Virus record (IMG/VR): IMGVR_UViG_3300049617_000251
Span: 1-42,602 of that record
DNA length: 42,602 bases
Strand: one strand, 5' to 3'
Origin: a virus
Below, one piece after another: positions 22,518 through 30,360 of this stretch (positions are counted from its first letter, which is position 1; each line of letters starts with the position of its first letter). The notes below the pieces were generated by a model. The model was not told the DNA's origin and did no database searches. It saw only the letters and a list, made by a program, of their open reading frames with translations. The translations under genes and the position numbers were made by a program.

Positions 22518-23591
22518 TCCTATATTCGTTTTCCAAAGATCAAATTTTCAGCGGCTCAGTCCCTTTCCTACTATCCAACTCAAGTAGCAGAGTTGTACAA
22601 GTTCCCAAAACGTACTGGGAAAGGATGCAAAATTGGATTTATTGAGCTTGGCGGCGGTTACGCAAAAAGTGACCTTAATACTTTCTTTCATACGTTGAAC
22701 TTACCTGTCCCTATAGTAAAAGACCGTCTTATCGATGGGGCTACCAATTCTCCAGACGGCATCAATGGGGCACAAGGGGAAGTTACTTTAGACATAGAGG
22801 TTGGACTAGCAGTAGCCCCGCAAGCAGAGGGTATTGTTTATTTTGCTCCTAACTCCAATGATGGCTTCTTAAATGCAATCAAAGCAGCAATTGCTGACAA
22901 AGTAGATGCAATCAGCATTAGCTGGGGAGGTCCAGAAAACCAATGGTCCCCTTCAGACATGCATGCTTACGATGCTGTTTTTCATGCAACGAATATCCCA
23001 ATATTTGTCGCCGCTGGCGATAACGGCAGTGGTGATGGAGAATCTGGCCAACATGTGGACTTTCCTGGATCGAGTCCCCATGTCATTTGCTGCGGCGGCA
23101 CAACACTTATCGGGAACGTAAGTAGTAGCGGCATTCAGTCTGAAACTGTTTGGAACGATGGCTCTCAGGGCGGTGCGACAGGTGGAGGATTCTCTGCAAT
23201 ATTTGGCCGTCCAAGCTATCAATCACACATAGGATTCACTTCTAATAAACAAAGAGGAGTTCCAGATATCGCAGGCAATGCAGATCCTAACACGGGCTAC
23301 AATTGCTACATTGCCGGACAATGGCTACCAATCGGCGGAACAAGTGCTTGTGCCCCTTTATTTGCTGGATTATACTGTTTGCTAAAAGAAGCACTCGGTA
23401 ATGCGAACTTTTTTCTTGGATTTTTATATCAATATCATCAACATTGCATTCGTGATATCACAGAAGGCAACAATGGAGCTTATAAATCTGCTAAGGGGTG
23501 GGATGCTTGCACTGGCTGGGGAGTCCCTGTTGGCGAAGAGATGTTGCAAGAATTAGCTCAAGCTATTGGACCGCCAGTGGTTGTGCCTTAA
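22509..23591 (+). CDS. Sedolisin-family serine-carboxyl peptidase (S53), no pro-domain
   Basis: 360 aa, matching only the mature catalytic part of kumamolisin-like enzymes. Catalytic residues are complete: E91 and D95 in GEVTLDIEV, D171 in AAGDNG (oxyanion hole) and S279 in GGTSACAP. The calcium site DITEGNNGAY...GWDACTGWG is present near 316-338. There is no signal peptide and no pro-peptide of about 190 residues, which such enzymes normally need for folding and latency. Sedolisins usually act at acid pH on unfolded proteins. Expression is probably late, from the box at 22496. A role in lysis, head maturation or particle entry is possible; none is shown. Confidence 0.9.
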   Translation: MIKSYIRFPKIKFSAAQSLSYYPTQVAELYKFPKRTGKGCKIGFIELGGGYAKSDLNTFFHTLNLPVPIVKDRLIDGATNSPDGINGAQGEVTLDIEVGLAVAPQAEGIVYFAPNSNDGFLNAIKAAIADKVDAISISWGGPENQWSPSDMHAYDAVFHATNIPIFVAAGDNGSGDGESGQHVDFPGSSPHVICCGGTTLIGNVSSSGIQSETVWNDGSQGGATGGGFSAIFGRPSYQSHIGFTSNKQRGVPDIAGNADPNTGYNCYIAGQWLPIGGTSACAPLFAGLYCLLKEALGNANFFLGFLYQYHQHCIRDITEGNNGAYKSAKGWDACTGWGVPVGEEMLQELAQAIGPPVVVP

Positions 23592-24186
23592 GTCTATTTT
23601 CTCTTAACTTTTTGAATAGATTGCCAATTTCAATGGCTTCTTCAAAAGTCCAAACATTACTTTTGGCTTGATTGCAGTTTTTGCAACAAGGGACAACATT
23701 GTCAGGCACATACCCTTTTAAACTATTTTTTCTATCTAAGCCAATACCACTTTCTTCAAGTGGCCCATCACAATAGAAACATAGCTGTTTGGTTAAATTG
23801 ACATATGACTGTTCGGTTATTTCCCAAGAAAGATTCTTTTGCTGGGCACGAATTTTTGAATTACGCCACCTATTATGTGGTTCTCTCTTCGCAATTTTTC
23901 TTCTCGCAAGATAGTCAGGAGTTCTTTGATGTGTTCTATCATATTCATTTTTACAAACTTTACATGTTGATGTAAGTTTATTGTCTTTGTAAAGATAGAA
24001 ACATGACTCATGCTTGTTTTGCTTACATTTCAAACAAACTCTATGGCGGTCTCCGTTCATAGTGGTTATTCTCTTGCTGATGTGCAAAGTATAACAGGTT
24101 TTTGAGCAAAAATGATGTGTATACCTAGAGATTCTGCTTGGCCTTTTGTTGAAACGTTTGCTGCATTCTGTGCATGTTACTTTCAT
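23563..24186 (-). CDS. HNH-type homing endonuclease
   Basis: 207 aa; MKVTCTECSKRF at 24186 is taken as the start since the zinc motif begins there. CTEC...CSKTC and CLKCKQ...CKVCKNEY are two N-terminal zinc-binding units. The HNH core is CFYCDGPLEESGIGLDRKNSLKGYVPDNVVPCCKNCNQAKSN. It converges with the sedolisin gene and overlaps its 3' end by 29 nt. Confidence 0.8.
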   Translation of the reverse strand: MKVTCTECSKRFNKRPSRISRYTHHFCSKTCYTLHISKRITTMNGDRHRVCLKCKQNKHESCFYLYKDNKLTSTCKVCKNEYDRTHQRTPDYLARRKIAKREPHNRWRNSKIRAQQKNLSWEITEQSYVNLTKQLCFYCDGPLEESGIGLDRKNSLKGYVPDNVVPCCKNCNQAKSNVWTFEEAIEIGNLFKKLRENRLKAQPLAVQ

Positions 24187-24225
24187 TGTTAGGAATGTAT
24201 CAAATATGCCGAATATTGTCAATAG

Positions 24226-25089
24226 CTACTCAGCAGGCATAATCTTGCATTTTTGAATCATCAAAGAAGGATACTCTTCGTATTTAGGGATATGCATGGG
24301 CCAGGCGTCATCATTAAGACGCCTGGCTCCTAGTATTTTGGCGTTGTTGTAAAAGCATTCAGCCCTGGTTAAATCATTAGCCTTGAAGAATATATCTCCA
24401 AGCAAACACCAAAACTCGGCCATAAGAGGATTCGCCGCAATGCACATTGCAGCCTGTTGAATGGCTTCATTGAAATTCAACTCAAGACAGCTTATTACTC
24501 CTAGGTAGTATCTCAACATGGAACAGGCTATGACCTTTTTTTGTTGTAAAAGGCATTGCTTGGCAAGACCGACGAACTCTTTATAACTGCCAGCAGTCAA
24601 AGATTGCAACGCTTTGAAATATTTCATGTCTTGCGAGAAAGGTTGACTTTTTTCCCAACAACCAAGCAATTCTTTAAGCTCGTCTTGCCTATCAATTTTG
24701 TTCTCCCATATGACTGAACAAGAAAACTCCTCAATACTTGTCTTCAATGTTTCAAAAATTGGGTTCACAAAACTGCAATTCAAGCCTTTGTGCCACAAAC
24801 GAACCTCTTTTCTGATTGATTCTCCAGACAATATGGTCATGCGATAGGCGTGCGGACGCCCATTGATAAGGGATTCTATGTCATCATCGGGCATTAGTAT
24901 TTCCCAAGGTTCTATATACAGGTTCCAGTCTGTTTTGCTTTCTTGAAGCATTTGGTTACGAACGACAGCTAAGTCTTTACTGGTTCCAAGATCGACAGTT
25001 AGGATATTATTCTTTAACCGAGCCAGAGATGTCAAGGTCTGTTTTGGATTGATTTGTGGACGAAGAACTATGTGAGTCGTAAGATTCAT
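24226..25089 (-). CDS. Glycosyltransferase-like / TPR-like protein
   Basis: 287 aa. The N-terminal half resembles a reduced family 2 glycosyltransferase fold: ILTVDLGTSKDLAVVRNQMLQESKTDWNLYIEPWE (about 29-63). It lacks a clear DxD. The C-terminal part (about 190-265) has helical repeats like TPRs (YYLGVISCLELNFNEAIQQAAMCIAANPLMAEFWCLLGDIFFKANDLTRAECFY, in pieces). Enzymatic activity is doubtful without the metal motif. It overlaps the upstream small gene by 83 nt. Possibly linked to surface-glycan recognition or modification. Confidence 0.6.
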   Translation of the reverse strand: MNLTTHIVLRPQINPKQTLTSLARLKNNILTVDLGTSKDLAVVRNQMLQESKTDWNLYIEPWEILMPDDDIESLINGRPHAYRMTILSGESIRKEVRLWHKGLNCSFVNPIFETLKTSIEEFSCSVIWENKIDRQDELKELLGCWEKSQPFSQDMKYFKALQSLTAGSYKEFVGLAKQCLLQQKKVIACSMLRYYLGVISCLELNFNEAIQQAAMCIAANPLMAEFWCLLGDIFFKANDLTRAECFYNNAKILGARRLNDDAWPMHIPKYEEYPSLMIQKCKIMPAE

Positions 25090-25234
25090 TGTTTCCCTCT
25101 TGAAATCTCAACTTAAGCAAATGCGTCAAAGCCTCAGACTCGTTGATCATGTGTTGCGAGGCGTAATAATCCCTTAATTGTCTGTAAAACCTTGGCACTG
25201 TTGGATTTTTAATCAGGTCGCTTAGTATTTTCAT
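25007..25234 (-). CDS. Unknown protein, 75 aa
   Basis: MKILSDLIKNPTVPRFYRQLRDYYASQHMINESEALTHLLK... A helix-rich N-terminal part with the look of a TPR-type unit is followed by a Ser/Asn-rich tail that is read over the start of the next gene. The overlap of 83 nt and the TPR-like character suggest it was once continuous with, or works with, the downstream protein. TATAAT lies 12 nt before the ATG. Confidence 0.6.
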   Translation of the reverse strand: MKILSDLIKNPTVPRFYRQLRDYYASQHMINESEALTHLLKLRFQEGNNESYDSHSSSSTNQSKTDLDISGSVKE

Positions 25235-25278
25235 TAAGTCCACATTATAATAGTAGCAAGAAAATAATGAAGAAAGGT

Positions 25279-25340
25279 AAAAAAAGATATCTAAAAAAAC
25301 ATAGTGACGACTAGATACCTAGCCCAATATCTTTTTTTTT
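25279..25340 (+). terminator. Terminator-like inverted repeat before the sigma-factor gene
   Basis: AAAAAAAGATAT (25279-25290) pairs with ATATCTTTTTTT (25327-25338) across a 36-nt loop; a T-tract follows and the ribosome site AGGAG begins at 25341. It could attenuate transcription into the gp55-like gene. The A/T-only stem is weak. Confidence 0.4.
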
Positions 25341-25349
25341 AGGAGTATT

Positions 25350-25883
25350 TTGAAGACAGAGTACCTAAACAACAAAATCCTGGAAGGCAACATTGCCAAT
25401 TTCAAAAAAGCCAAGAAAGACAAGTTCAAATATGAACTCATTTTAGGCGATTTGACCAAATCTGTAGCGATCAGAGAACCGTCAATAGAAAGAGAACAAC
25501 TACTTACGTTGAAACGTTTGGAATATAATAAGGTGGTTACTGATTTTAATATGTTACATGCTCAATTGGCGGCACAATTTCTTACCCTTGCTCAAAACAT
25601 AATCCGTTATCGCAAATTTCATTTCGTTGATACAGATGATGCGACACAAGAATTTGCTATGATTTGCCTAGAAAAATTAGACTATTTTGACCCCAAGAAG
25701 GGAAAATGTTTTAATTATCTCACAACTTGTGTTTTAAACCACTATAGACAGCTATACAGGTCAGCCCGCAACTACAATGAACTGAAGAAGAAATTTCATG
25801 ATCATCTCGAAAATAAGTCAAAAATTTCAGGAAAAAACAGGAAAAAGATGAAAACTTGTAATGACGCAAGATATCGTGATTGA
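25350..25883 (+). CDS. 55: gp55-like late-transcription sigma factor
   Basis: 177 aa with a TTG start, set by AGGAG 4 nt upstream. The middle carries the short sigma region 2 as in T4 gp55-like factors: VDTDDATQEFAMICLEKLDYFDPKKGKCFNYLTTCVLNHYRQLYRSARNY (about 92-141, given in parts: DDATQEFAMICLEKL, FNYLTTCVLNHYRQ). T4 gp55 replaces sigma-70 on host RNA polymerase and recognises TATAAATA at -10 with no -35. The basic C-terminus (KSKISGKNRKKMK) may hold the clamp-binding tail. The TAnATAA boxes in this window are its likely targets. Confidence 0.78.
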   Translation: MKTEYLNNKILEGNIANFKKAKKDKFKYELILGDLTKSVAIREPSIEREQLLTLKRLEYNKVVTDFNMLHAQLAAQFLTLAQNIIRYRKFHFVDTDDATQEFAMICLEKLDYFDPKKGKCFNYLTTCVLNHYRQLYRSARNYNELKKKFHDHLENKSKISGKNRKKMKTCNDARYRD

Positions 25884-26040
25884 AAAAGAATACAAATTCA
25901 AAGATTGCAAGCACAAAAGACCACTGCCTTTTGATTTTGCGGTCTTTGATGACTATAATAAAATTATAGGATTAATTGAGTTTCAATGTCGTTTTAATAC
26001 CTTATTGGAAATTGAGCGAGACAAACAACATTATAATTAA
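25861..26040 (+). pseudogene. Remnant of a Vsr-like PD-(D/E)XK endonuclease
   Basis: 59 codons overlapping the sigma-factor gene by 23 nt. CKHKRPLPFDFAVFDD and LIEFQ match the core of Vsr-like homing endonucleases (RPLPFDF...LIEYQGxQHY). The GxQHY part that should follow is replaced at once by a segment like the distal helix (LLEIERDKQHYN). It looks like an internal deletion. It could still be translated. Confidence 0.5.
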
Positions 26041-26057
26041 TTTTTTAGAGGAGAATT

Positions 26058-26291
26058 ATGGCAAAAAGCACCCTTGATATTCTTGAACAACAAGAACAGA
26101 TCCAATTACTAATTGATCATGGCTATGGCGATTTTGTAGACACCATGCTTAGTAATGAAAGTCAATGCTATACCAAGAAGGGTAGGGTCAACAAGAGCGG
26201 AATATGTAGAGTTAAAGGTTGTAACAACAAACAACTTGAAGATACTCTTAAGGCATGTCGAAAAATACTAAGTAATGACGACGAAGAATAA
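26058..26291 (+). CDS. Unknown protein, 77 aa
   Basis: A good ribosome site (GAGGAG, 7 nt upstream) precedes the ATG. MAKSTLDILEQQEQIQLLIDHGYGDFVDTML... is acidic and helical with three cysteines (CYTKKGRVNKSGICRVKGC) that might bind metal. No family is recognised. It converges with the next gene with a 1-nt gap. Confidence 0.68.
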   Translation: MAKSTLDILEQQEQIQLLIDHGYGDFVDTMLSNESQCYTKKGRVNKSGICRVKGCNNKQLEDTLKACRKILSNDDEE

Positions 26292-26292
26292 C

Positions 26293-26745
26293 TTAAGACC
26301 CATAACACTGACTATCATCAAAGAATGTAAATTGCGGCACAACTGTAATTGGTAAGCCTGGAGCAATAGTCAGAGGTCCGTTTGTAAATTGGGTAGCATA
26401 TATCAAACCGTCCGAATCATCAAAGACGCAATAACCATAAATATTTGGAACAGTAGTTGTTGCTGAAGTGAAGGTTATAGCGGCATGTACCATTGTTGCC
26501 GCATTACTTCCATCAAGAACAACAGTTCCCCAATCGTCTAAACTCTCAGTGCCAACACTACCACCAGATAAGGCGTAAGTTATTGCTGACGAATAAACAG
26601 CATAATCATCAGATAATTGCGGTGTTATATTAGTTCCACCATATAACGCTGCTGTCCAAGCCCAAGATCCAAAAGATCCGCCATTTAAGACAGTTTTGAT
26701 TTTACCCAAGAACAATTCTTGAGCCCCTGAAGGTATAAGTCCCAT
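26293..26745 (-). CDS. Probable virion protein (tail fibre or tail-associated), 150 aa
   Basis: Rich in Ser, Thr, Gly and Ala, with alternating strands (WTAALYGGTNITPQLSD, AITYALSGGSVGTESL, TTTVPNIYGYCVFDDSDGLIYATQF), typical of small tail or fibre-associated phage proteins. The late-promoter-like box TATATAT lies 4 nt before the ATG. It follows three tail-tube paralogues on the same strand. Family not recognised. Confidence 0.62.
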   Translation of the reverse strand: MGLIPSGAQELFLGKIKTVLNGGSFGSWAWTAALYGGTNITPQLSDDYAVYSSAITYALSGGSVGTESLDDWGTVVLDGSNAATMVHAAITFTSATTTVPNIYGYCVFDDSDGLIYATQFTNGPLTIAPGLPITVVPQFTFFDDSQCYGS

Positions 26746-26749
26746 GCTA

Positions 26750-26756
26750 ATATATA
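26750..26756 (-). promoter_or_regulatory. TATATAT late-promoter-like box
   Basis: On the minus strand CTTATATATTAGC precedes the ATG at 26745, 4 nt from the box end. A variant of the shared box. Confidence 0.4.
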
Positions 26757-26786
26757 AGCAGGATTGGTCGTTTTTTCAATAATTAC

Positions 26787-27701
26787 TCATGGTCTTGGTA
26801 TTATGTTATCTAATGGAGGCTCAAATATATTACTACCGTTATATTTGATGATATCACTTTCAAATGCACCAATATCAGTTTTGTCATTTATGCCATTATC
26901 ACTCTCAAACGCTCCAAGATTAGTCTCGTCGGTTATACCAACATCTTCCTCAGACGCACCAATATAAGTTTCGTCAGTTACACCAACATCTTCCTCAGAC
27001 GCACCAATATAAGTTTCGTCAGTTACACCAGCACCATCAACGTCAGCTGCTCCCAATGAAGTGCTATCATTTATACTCGGGTAATTTTGTACGCTACCAC
27101 CCAAGTTAGTAATGTCTGTAAGTGGTGCAGCACAACACGAAGATAGGCTGAGGTATTGTGTGCAATTGAGTGGATTTGACACTTGTAGTTCCGCAAGATT
27201 GTATCTTATTGTTAGATTTATCATACATGGCTCGCTGCCTTGCATGTCAAGATCTCCAAAATCTACACTACTGGGCCATACATCGCTTAATGTCCAGGTT
27301 TCTATTGTATTGCCACAACCATCAAGCATGTTTAATACAATTGTGCCAAAAGCTGTTGGCGTGAGGCCGCTTGAAGGAAGTGCAAGCCTCATATAGGATG
27401 CAATCCAGTAGTATAATTTTTCTGGTCCAGATACACCAGTAATGTCATATACGCTTAATTCAATTGGTTCGTAGGTAACAATGGTTCCTGGAATATGGTA
27501 CTTCATTCCAAGATAGTTTATCTCGGTTTCATCCCGACTAATTTTTGGCCTGCTAGAGCTATAGGCATTGTCAGATTGATAGGTATACTGTGTGTTCGTG
27601 CCTATGCAGTTGAAAGTCAAGCTTAAGTGCCATCTAAACTTTCTCTTGAATATCACTGTGGGATTTTGCAATAAGCAAGCTCCCATTGCCATAGCTACCA
27701 T
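26787..27701 (-). CDS. gp19-like tail tube paralogue with C-terminal repeats
   Basis: 304 aa. The tube core (about 15-190) has VIFKRKFRWHLSLTF, ETEINYLGMKYHIPG, LYYWIASYM, DGCGNTIETWTLSDVWPSSVDFGDLDM and INLTIRYNLAEL in the same order as the two upstream paralogues. After residue 200 a tail of about five 15-residue degenerate repeats ([VI]-[TN]-D-x-T-x-[IL]-G-A) replaces the usual end. This tail could decorate the outside of the tube or cap it. It begins 3 nt after the stop of the previous paralogue. Confidence 0.75.
   Translation of the reverse strand: MVAMAMGACLLQNPTVIFKRKFRWHLSLTFNCIGTNTQYTYQSDNAYSSSRPKISRDETEINYLGMKYHIPGTIVTYEPIELSVYDITGVSGPEKLYYWIASYMRLALPSSGLTPTAFGTIVLNMLDGCGNTIETWTLSDVWPSSVDFGDLDMQGSEPCMINLTIRYNLAELQVSNPLNCTQYLSLSSCCAAPLTDITNLGGSVQNYPSINDSTSLGAADVDGAGVTDETYIGASEEDVGVTDETYIGASEEDVGITDETNLGAFESDNGINDKTDIGAFESDIIKYNGSNIFEPPLDNIIPRP
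26941..27030. repeat. Tandem 45-bp repeat in tail tube paralogue
   Basis: Two exact 45-bp copies (26941-26985, 26986-27030), flanked on both sides by diverged copies over about 26850-27070. They encode the 15-residue repeats of the 26787-27701 protein. In frame, so the length can vary without breaking the gene. Confidence 0.9.
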
Positions 27702-27704
27702 ATA

Positions 27705-28427
27705 TCACCACCTATTTATCTTAAATTCTGCCAATCTAACAGGAGTGTGCATACCAACAGGCTCAGTCATTCCTCTTTGTATTGGATTCTGATTAAAATC
27801 AGGTATATTTTCTGGATTTGGGCCGGTCGGCTCTGGAGGAACCCCACAGACAAACTGTGGCATAGGAGGGAAATTGATATTTGCTGGCACGTTAGGTAGG
27901 TTTATGTACGCCCTATGATACTTTAGGGTCAAATCTACCATACAAACATCGGTTCCGTTGTTCATATCCAAATCACCAAATTCAATATTTTGTGGCCAAA
28001 CATGTTCCAAAATCCACGTCTCAATAATATTTCCACAATAGTCATACATGTTCAAATAAGCTTGCGGAATAACAAATGTGGGGTCTGACAAACACGGCTT
28101 CCAGGCAGAACAGTTATTTTGACGAACATCATACAGTCGTCTAATCCATGTAAATACTGGATTTTCAATTCCTTTGTTTAGGTCATACAAAGTCAGAGCA
28201 ATCGGTTTCCATTCGGGTTTGCCTGGATAAGATATAGTTTCATTAAGGTGTTCGACAGTGATGTCTTTGAATGAAAGACTTGGCCGAGCAGATTTCAATG
28301 GTGGCAAACTATTAATGCCACTTGCAGAAATCGACGGCAGCACAAATCGCCACAAATTCTTTTTCTTAAAGTTAACATTGGCAACACCGTCATTCCATTC
28401 AGGTTGTATAAATCCAAGCGTAGGCAT
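27705..28427 (-). CDS. gp19-like tail tube paralogue
   Basis: 240 aa from ATG 28427, set by AGGAGG 6 nt upstream. It shares the family segments FKKKNLWRFVLP, the SFKDITVEHLNETISYPGKPEWKPIALTLYD strand pair (in parts), DYCGNIIETWILEHVWPQNIEFGDLDM and VDLTLKYHRAYI. The most diverged of the three. Ends in a Pro-rich tail. It lacks the usual N-terminal GYIGNPSLVFKRKFRW form of the others, so it may be a specialised tube or tube-end component. Confidence 0.72.
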   Translation of the reverse strand: MPTLGFIQPEWNDGVANVNFKKKNLWRFVLPSISASGINSLPPLKSARPSLSFKDITVEHLNETISYPGKPEWKPIALTLYDLNKGIENPVFTWIRRLYDVRQNNCSAWKPCLSDPTFVIPQAYLNMYDYCGNIIETWILEHVWPQNIEFGDLDMNNGTDVCMVDLTLKYHRAYINLPNVPANINFPPMPQFVCGVPPEPTGPNPENIPDFNQNPIQRGMTEPVGMHTPVRLAEFKINRW

Positions 28428-28462
28428 GAATCCTCCTGATTTATGTAGTGATATAAAAGAAG

Positions 28463-28491
28463 AAAGGGCAGTGAAAATTTCACCGCCCTTT
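28463..28491 (-). terminator. Intrinsic terminator after the main tail tube gene
   Basis: On the minus strand AAAGGGCGGTGAAA pairs with TTTCACTGCCCTTT, followed by CTTCTTTT. It lies about 30 nt after the tube gene stop and would reduce transcription into the two downstream paralogues, matching a need for many tube subunits. Confidence 0.75.
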
Positions 28492-28518
28492 CGATTACGA
28501 CTGATTTTGAAAACCCAA

Positions 28519-29286
28519 TTAGCAGGTCGGGCAAGCACACTTGTTGATAGATCCTTGTGGGCAGAAGCTGATATATTTAATCTGTGCATAACGCAGAGTT
28601 AATTCAATCGTTACTTCTTCTGAATTTCCCATATCAAGCTCACCAAAGTTAACACTCTTCGGCCACATGCCGCTAAGTACCCAACCTTCAAGTGGGTAAC
28701 CGCAACCATCATACAATACGATACGACCTTGACCAGAGTAGGCGTTAGCCTGAGAGCCCATGCTCAAATTACAAGGGTCAGTGAAGTCATACACGCTAGC
28801 AATCCAACCGAACAAGTTCGTCGGCGTCGGACCATAAGTATTGCTGCCGTCCCCTCCACCGCTGGTTAGATCATAGTCAGAGTTGTTGTTTTTATTGGAG
28901 TGATCGAGATCGCAGTTTGTTGGGGCGTAGTTGTAACCGTCATTACTAGCTCCATTAAGGACGGAACTTGCTACGTCATAGTAAGTTACCTGCATCTCGT
29001 TGAAGGTAACCTTACCAGGAATCCAGAACTTGCCATGCAAGTAGTTGATTTCCGTTTCCTCAATATCTAGCTGTGGACGAGCAGCTACCTTTACGAACGC
29101 TTCATCAACGATGAAGTTGTATCCACTGCCATCGAAGCAGTATTGAATTTCCATTGTCCATCTAAACTTACGTTTGAAGACAAGGGACGGGTTACCGATA
29201 TAGCCAAGACCCATCTGACGTTGGGAAACAATATCTCCGGCAGCGGTTCCTATATCCAAATTAAAAGGGGCATATGATGCGGACAT
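28519..29286 (-). CDS. 19: Tail tube protein, T4 gp19-like
   Basis: 255 aa; ribosome site TAGGAG upstream. It shows the family features clearly: DIVSQRQMGLGYIGNP, LVFKRKFRWTMEIQYC, LDIEETEINYLHGKFWIPG, VTYYDVAS, DGCGYPLEGWVLSGMWPKSVNFGDLDM and VTIELTLRYAQI, ending in a Cys-rich tail (CACPTC). Stacked hexamers of such proteins form the tail tube through which DNA passes. It is longer than T4 gp19 (163 aa), as in other large phages. Likely the major tube protein, since it has the best conserved core and its own terminator. Confidence 0.82.
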   Translation of the reverse strand: MSASYAPFNLDIGTAAGDIVSQRQMGLGYIGNPSLVFKRKFRWTMEIQYCFDGSGYNFIVDEAFVKVAARPQLDIEETEINYLHGKFWIPGKVTFNEMQVTYYDVASSVLNGASNDGYNYAPTNCDLDHSNKNNNSDYDLTSGGGDGSNTYGPTPTNLFGWIASVYDFTDPCNLSMGSQANAYSGQGRIVLYDGCGYPLEGWVLSGMWPKSVNFGELDMGNSEEVTIELTLRYAQIKYISFCPQGSINKCACPTC

Positions 29287-29300
29287 TATTTTCTCCTATT

Positions 29301-29489
29301 TTAAACAAAGACCTTTTTTAGAAGCAACGCCAATTTCTTTATCTGCTTCAACATATGATCGCAGATATGGATGAAACTTTCTGCGAAGTGATCATCAATC
29401 ACCTCGTAGTCTTTTAGTATGTTATCTATGGCAGCAGCTATATTTTTTCTCAGCAAATAAAAAATATTTAGTATTCTTAAATGAATCAT
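29301..29489 (-). CDS. Possible small protein, 62 aa
   Basis: MIHLRILNIFYLLRKNIAAAIDNILKDYEVIDDHFAESFIHICDHML... is a helical frame between the tube gene and a relic region. There is no ribosome site, but the codon use looks ordinary. Uncertain. Confidence 0.35.
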   Translation of the reverse strand: MIHLRILNIFYLLRKNIAAAIDNILKDYEVIDDHFAESFIHICDHMLKQIKKLALLLKKVFV

Positions 29490-29539
29490 TGTGCAAATTT
29501 GATTTCACTTTATCTTGTAAGGAATTTATAGCATTCACT

Positions 29540-29715
29540 CTTACCAGCCCGAAGCCGCTACATCGCTAGATGCTTGGTCGCAAAGCGAGAGTGGTGCTGC
29601 TGGAACTGTTGGGAGAACGACCAGCGAGATCACAAAAAACTCTCGGAGTGAGAGGGATAGCCGCTTGCCATGATGCAAGACCAGATATGAGTTGGCTATT
29701 GGTTGAAGCGGCAGT
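29540..29715 (+). pseudogene. TnpB C-terminal fragment with 3' end
   Basis: One frame reads LGVRGIAACHDARPDMSWLLVEA, matching the end of the TnpB-like protein at 32407-32479 (TCGIQGLAYCPAVRPAMSGLVVE). The DNA aligns too (GACCAGATATGAGTTGGCTATTGGTTGA against GACCCGCTATGAGTGGGCTAGTGGTTGA). Both are followed by a TTCACAT end. The fragment also has GGTCGCAAAGCGAG, found at the relic at 1-117. No catalytic part remains. It abuts the 3' end of the 29716-30360 gene. Confidence 0.6.
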
Positions 29716-30360
29716 TCACATTAGATTTTTTGAAAATCCATATGCTATAGACTTAAATCCTAATAAGCTTCTTGCGGTGCTTATCGATTTAATGGCAATG
29801 GTTGCATTTATTCCTTTGTGAAGTGTGCTAATTACAACACATTGTTCTTTTATTGAAACCTTGAACCCTCCTGGAAGATTCTTAAGTTGTGAATTAATGC
29901 AATCAACTATATCAACTGTTGTTGCGTTTTTATTTTGTATTGACTTAAAACTAATTACTTGTATAAGATTGTCAATTCCTAAATTGCCGGTGCCATCAAT
30001 AACTGTCAAAAGGTTATGAGCGTCTGTAAAATGAATATTGTCAATAGGATTGCTTATCAATTCAGCTGGTTCTACCCATTGAGTAAATCCTATTGTTTCA
30101 TAAATTGCATCTTGGACACTTGCTAGTTTAAGATTTCCATCATAATTGATTGCAAGTTTGTTGTCATGTTGCGAAAAATAAATTATATTTTTTCTACCAA
30201 GCTGATCATTTAGTTGCTCTGCTAATTTTGATGCCGTAATTGAATTTGACTTAAGTGCTACTAATATTTCGGCAGAAATAATATCATTGTGTATCCATCT
30301 AAAAAAAGAGTTTTTGCTTATTTTATAAGGACCGACAGAGCATAGCGCTTGATATGTCAT
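29716..30360 (-). CDS. Probable tail or neck protein with two related domains, 214 aa
   Basis: Two similar halves: SAEILVALKSNSITASKLAEQLNDQL...GFTQW (28-93) and NLIQVISFKSIQNKNATTVDIVDCINSQL...SLLGF (130-204). The second resembles the flagellar-hook IN repeats (ATTVDIVDCINSQL...TARSLLGF), which sit on rod-like assemblies. Its ATG overlaps the gp15-like gene stop (ATGA), so the two are coupled; a tail-completion or tail-terminator role is plausible. The 3' end is next to a tnpB relic. Confidence 0.6.
   Translation of the reverse strand: MTYQALCSVGPYKISKNSFFRWIHNDIISAEILVALKSNSITASKLAEQLNDQLGRKNIIYFSQHDNKLAINYDGNLKLASVQDAIYETIGFTQWVEPAELISNPIDNIHFTDAHNLLTVIDGTGNLGIDNLIQVISFKSIQNKNATTVDIVDCINSQLKNLPGGFKVSIKEQCVVISTLHKGINATIAIKSISTARSLLGFKSIAYGFSKNLM

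Noticed and set aside
26941-27030. Direct repeats as a CRISPR array
   Set aside because: The repeats are contiguous, without spacers, and encode a protein repeat.
29570-29821. 83-codon plus-strand frame as an intact gene
   Set aside because: Only its first part matches a TnpB end; the rest is the complement of the 29716-30360 gene.
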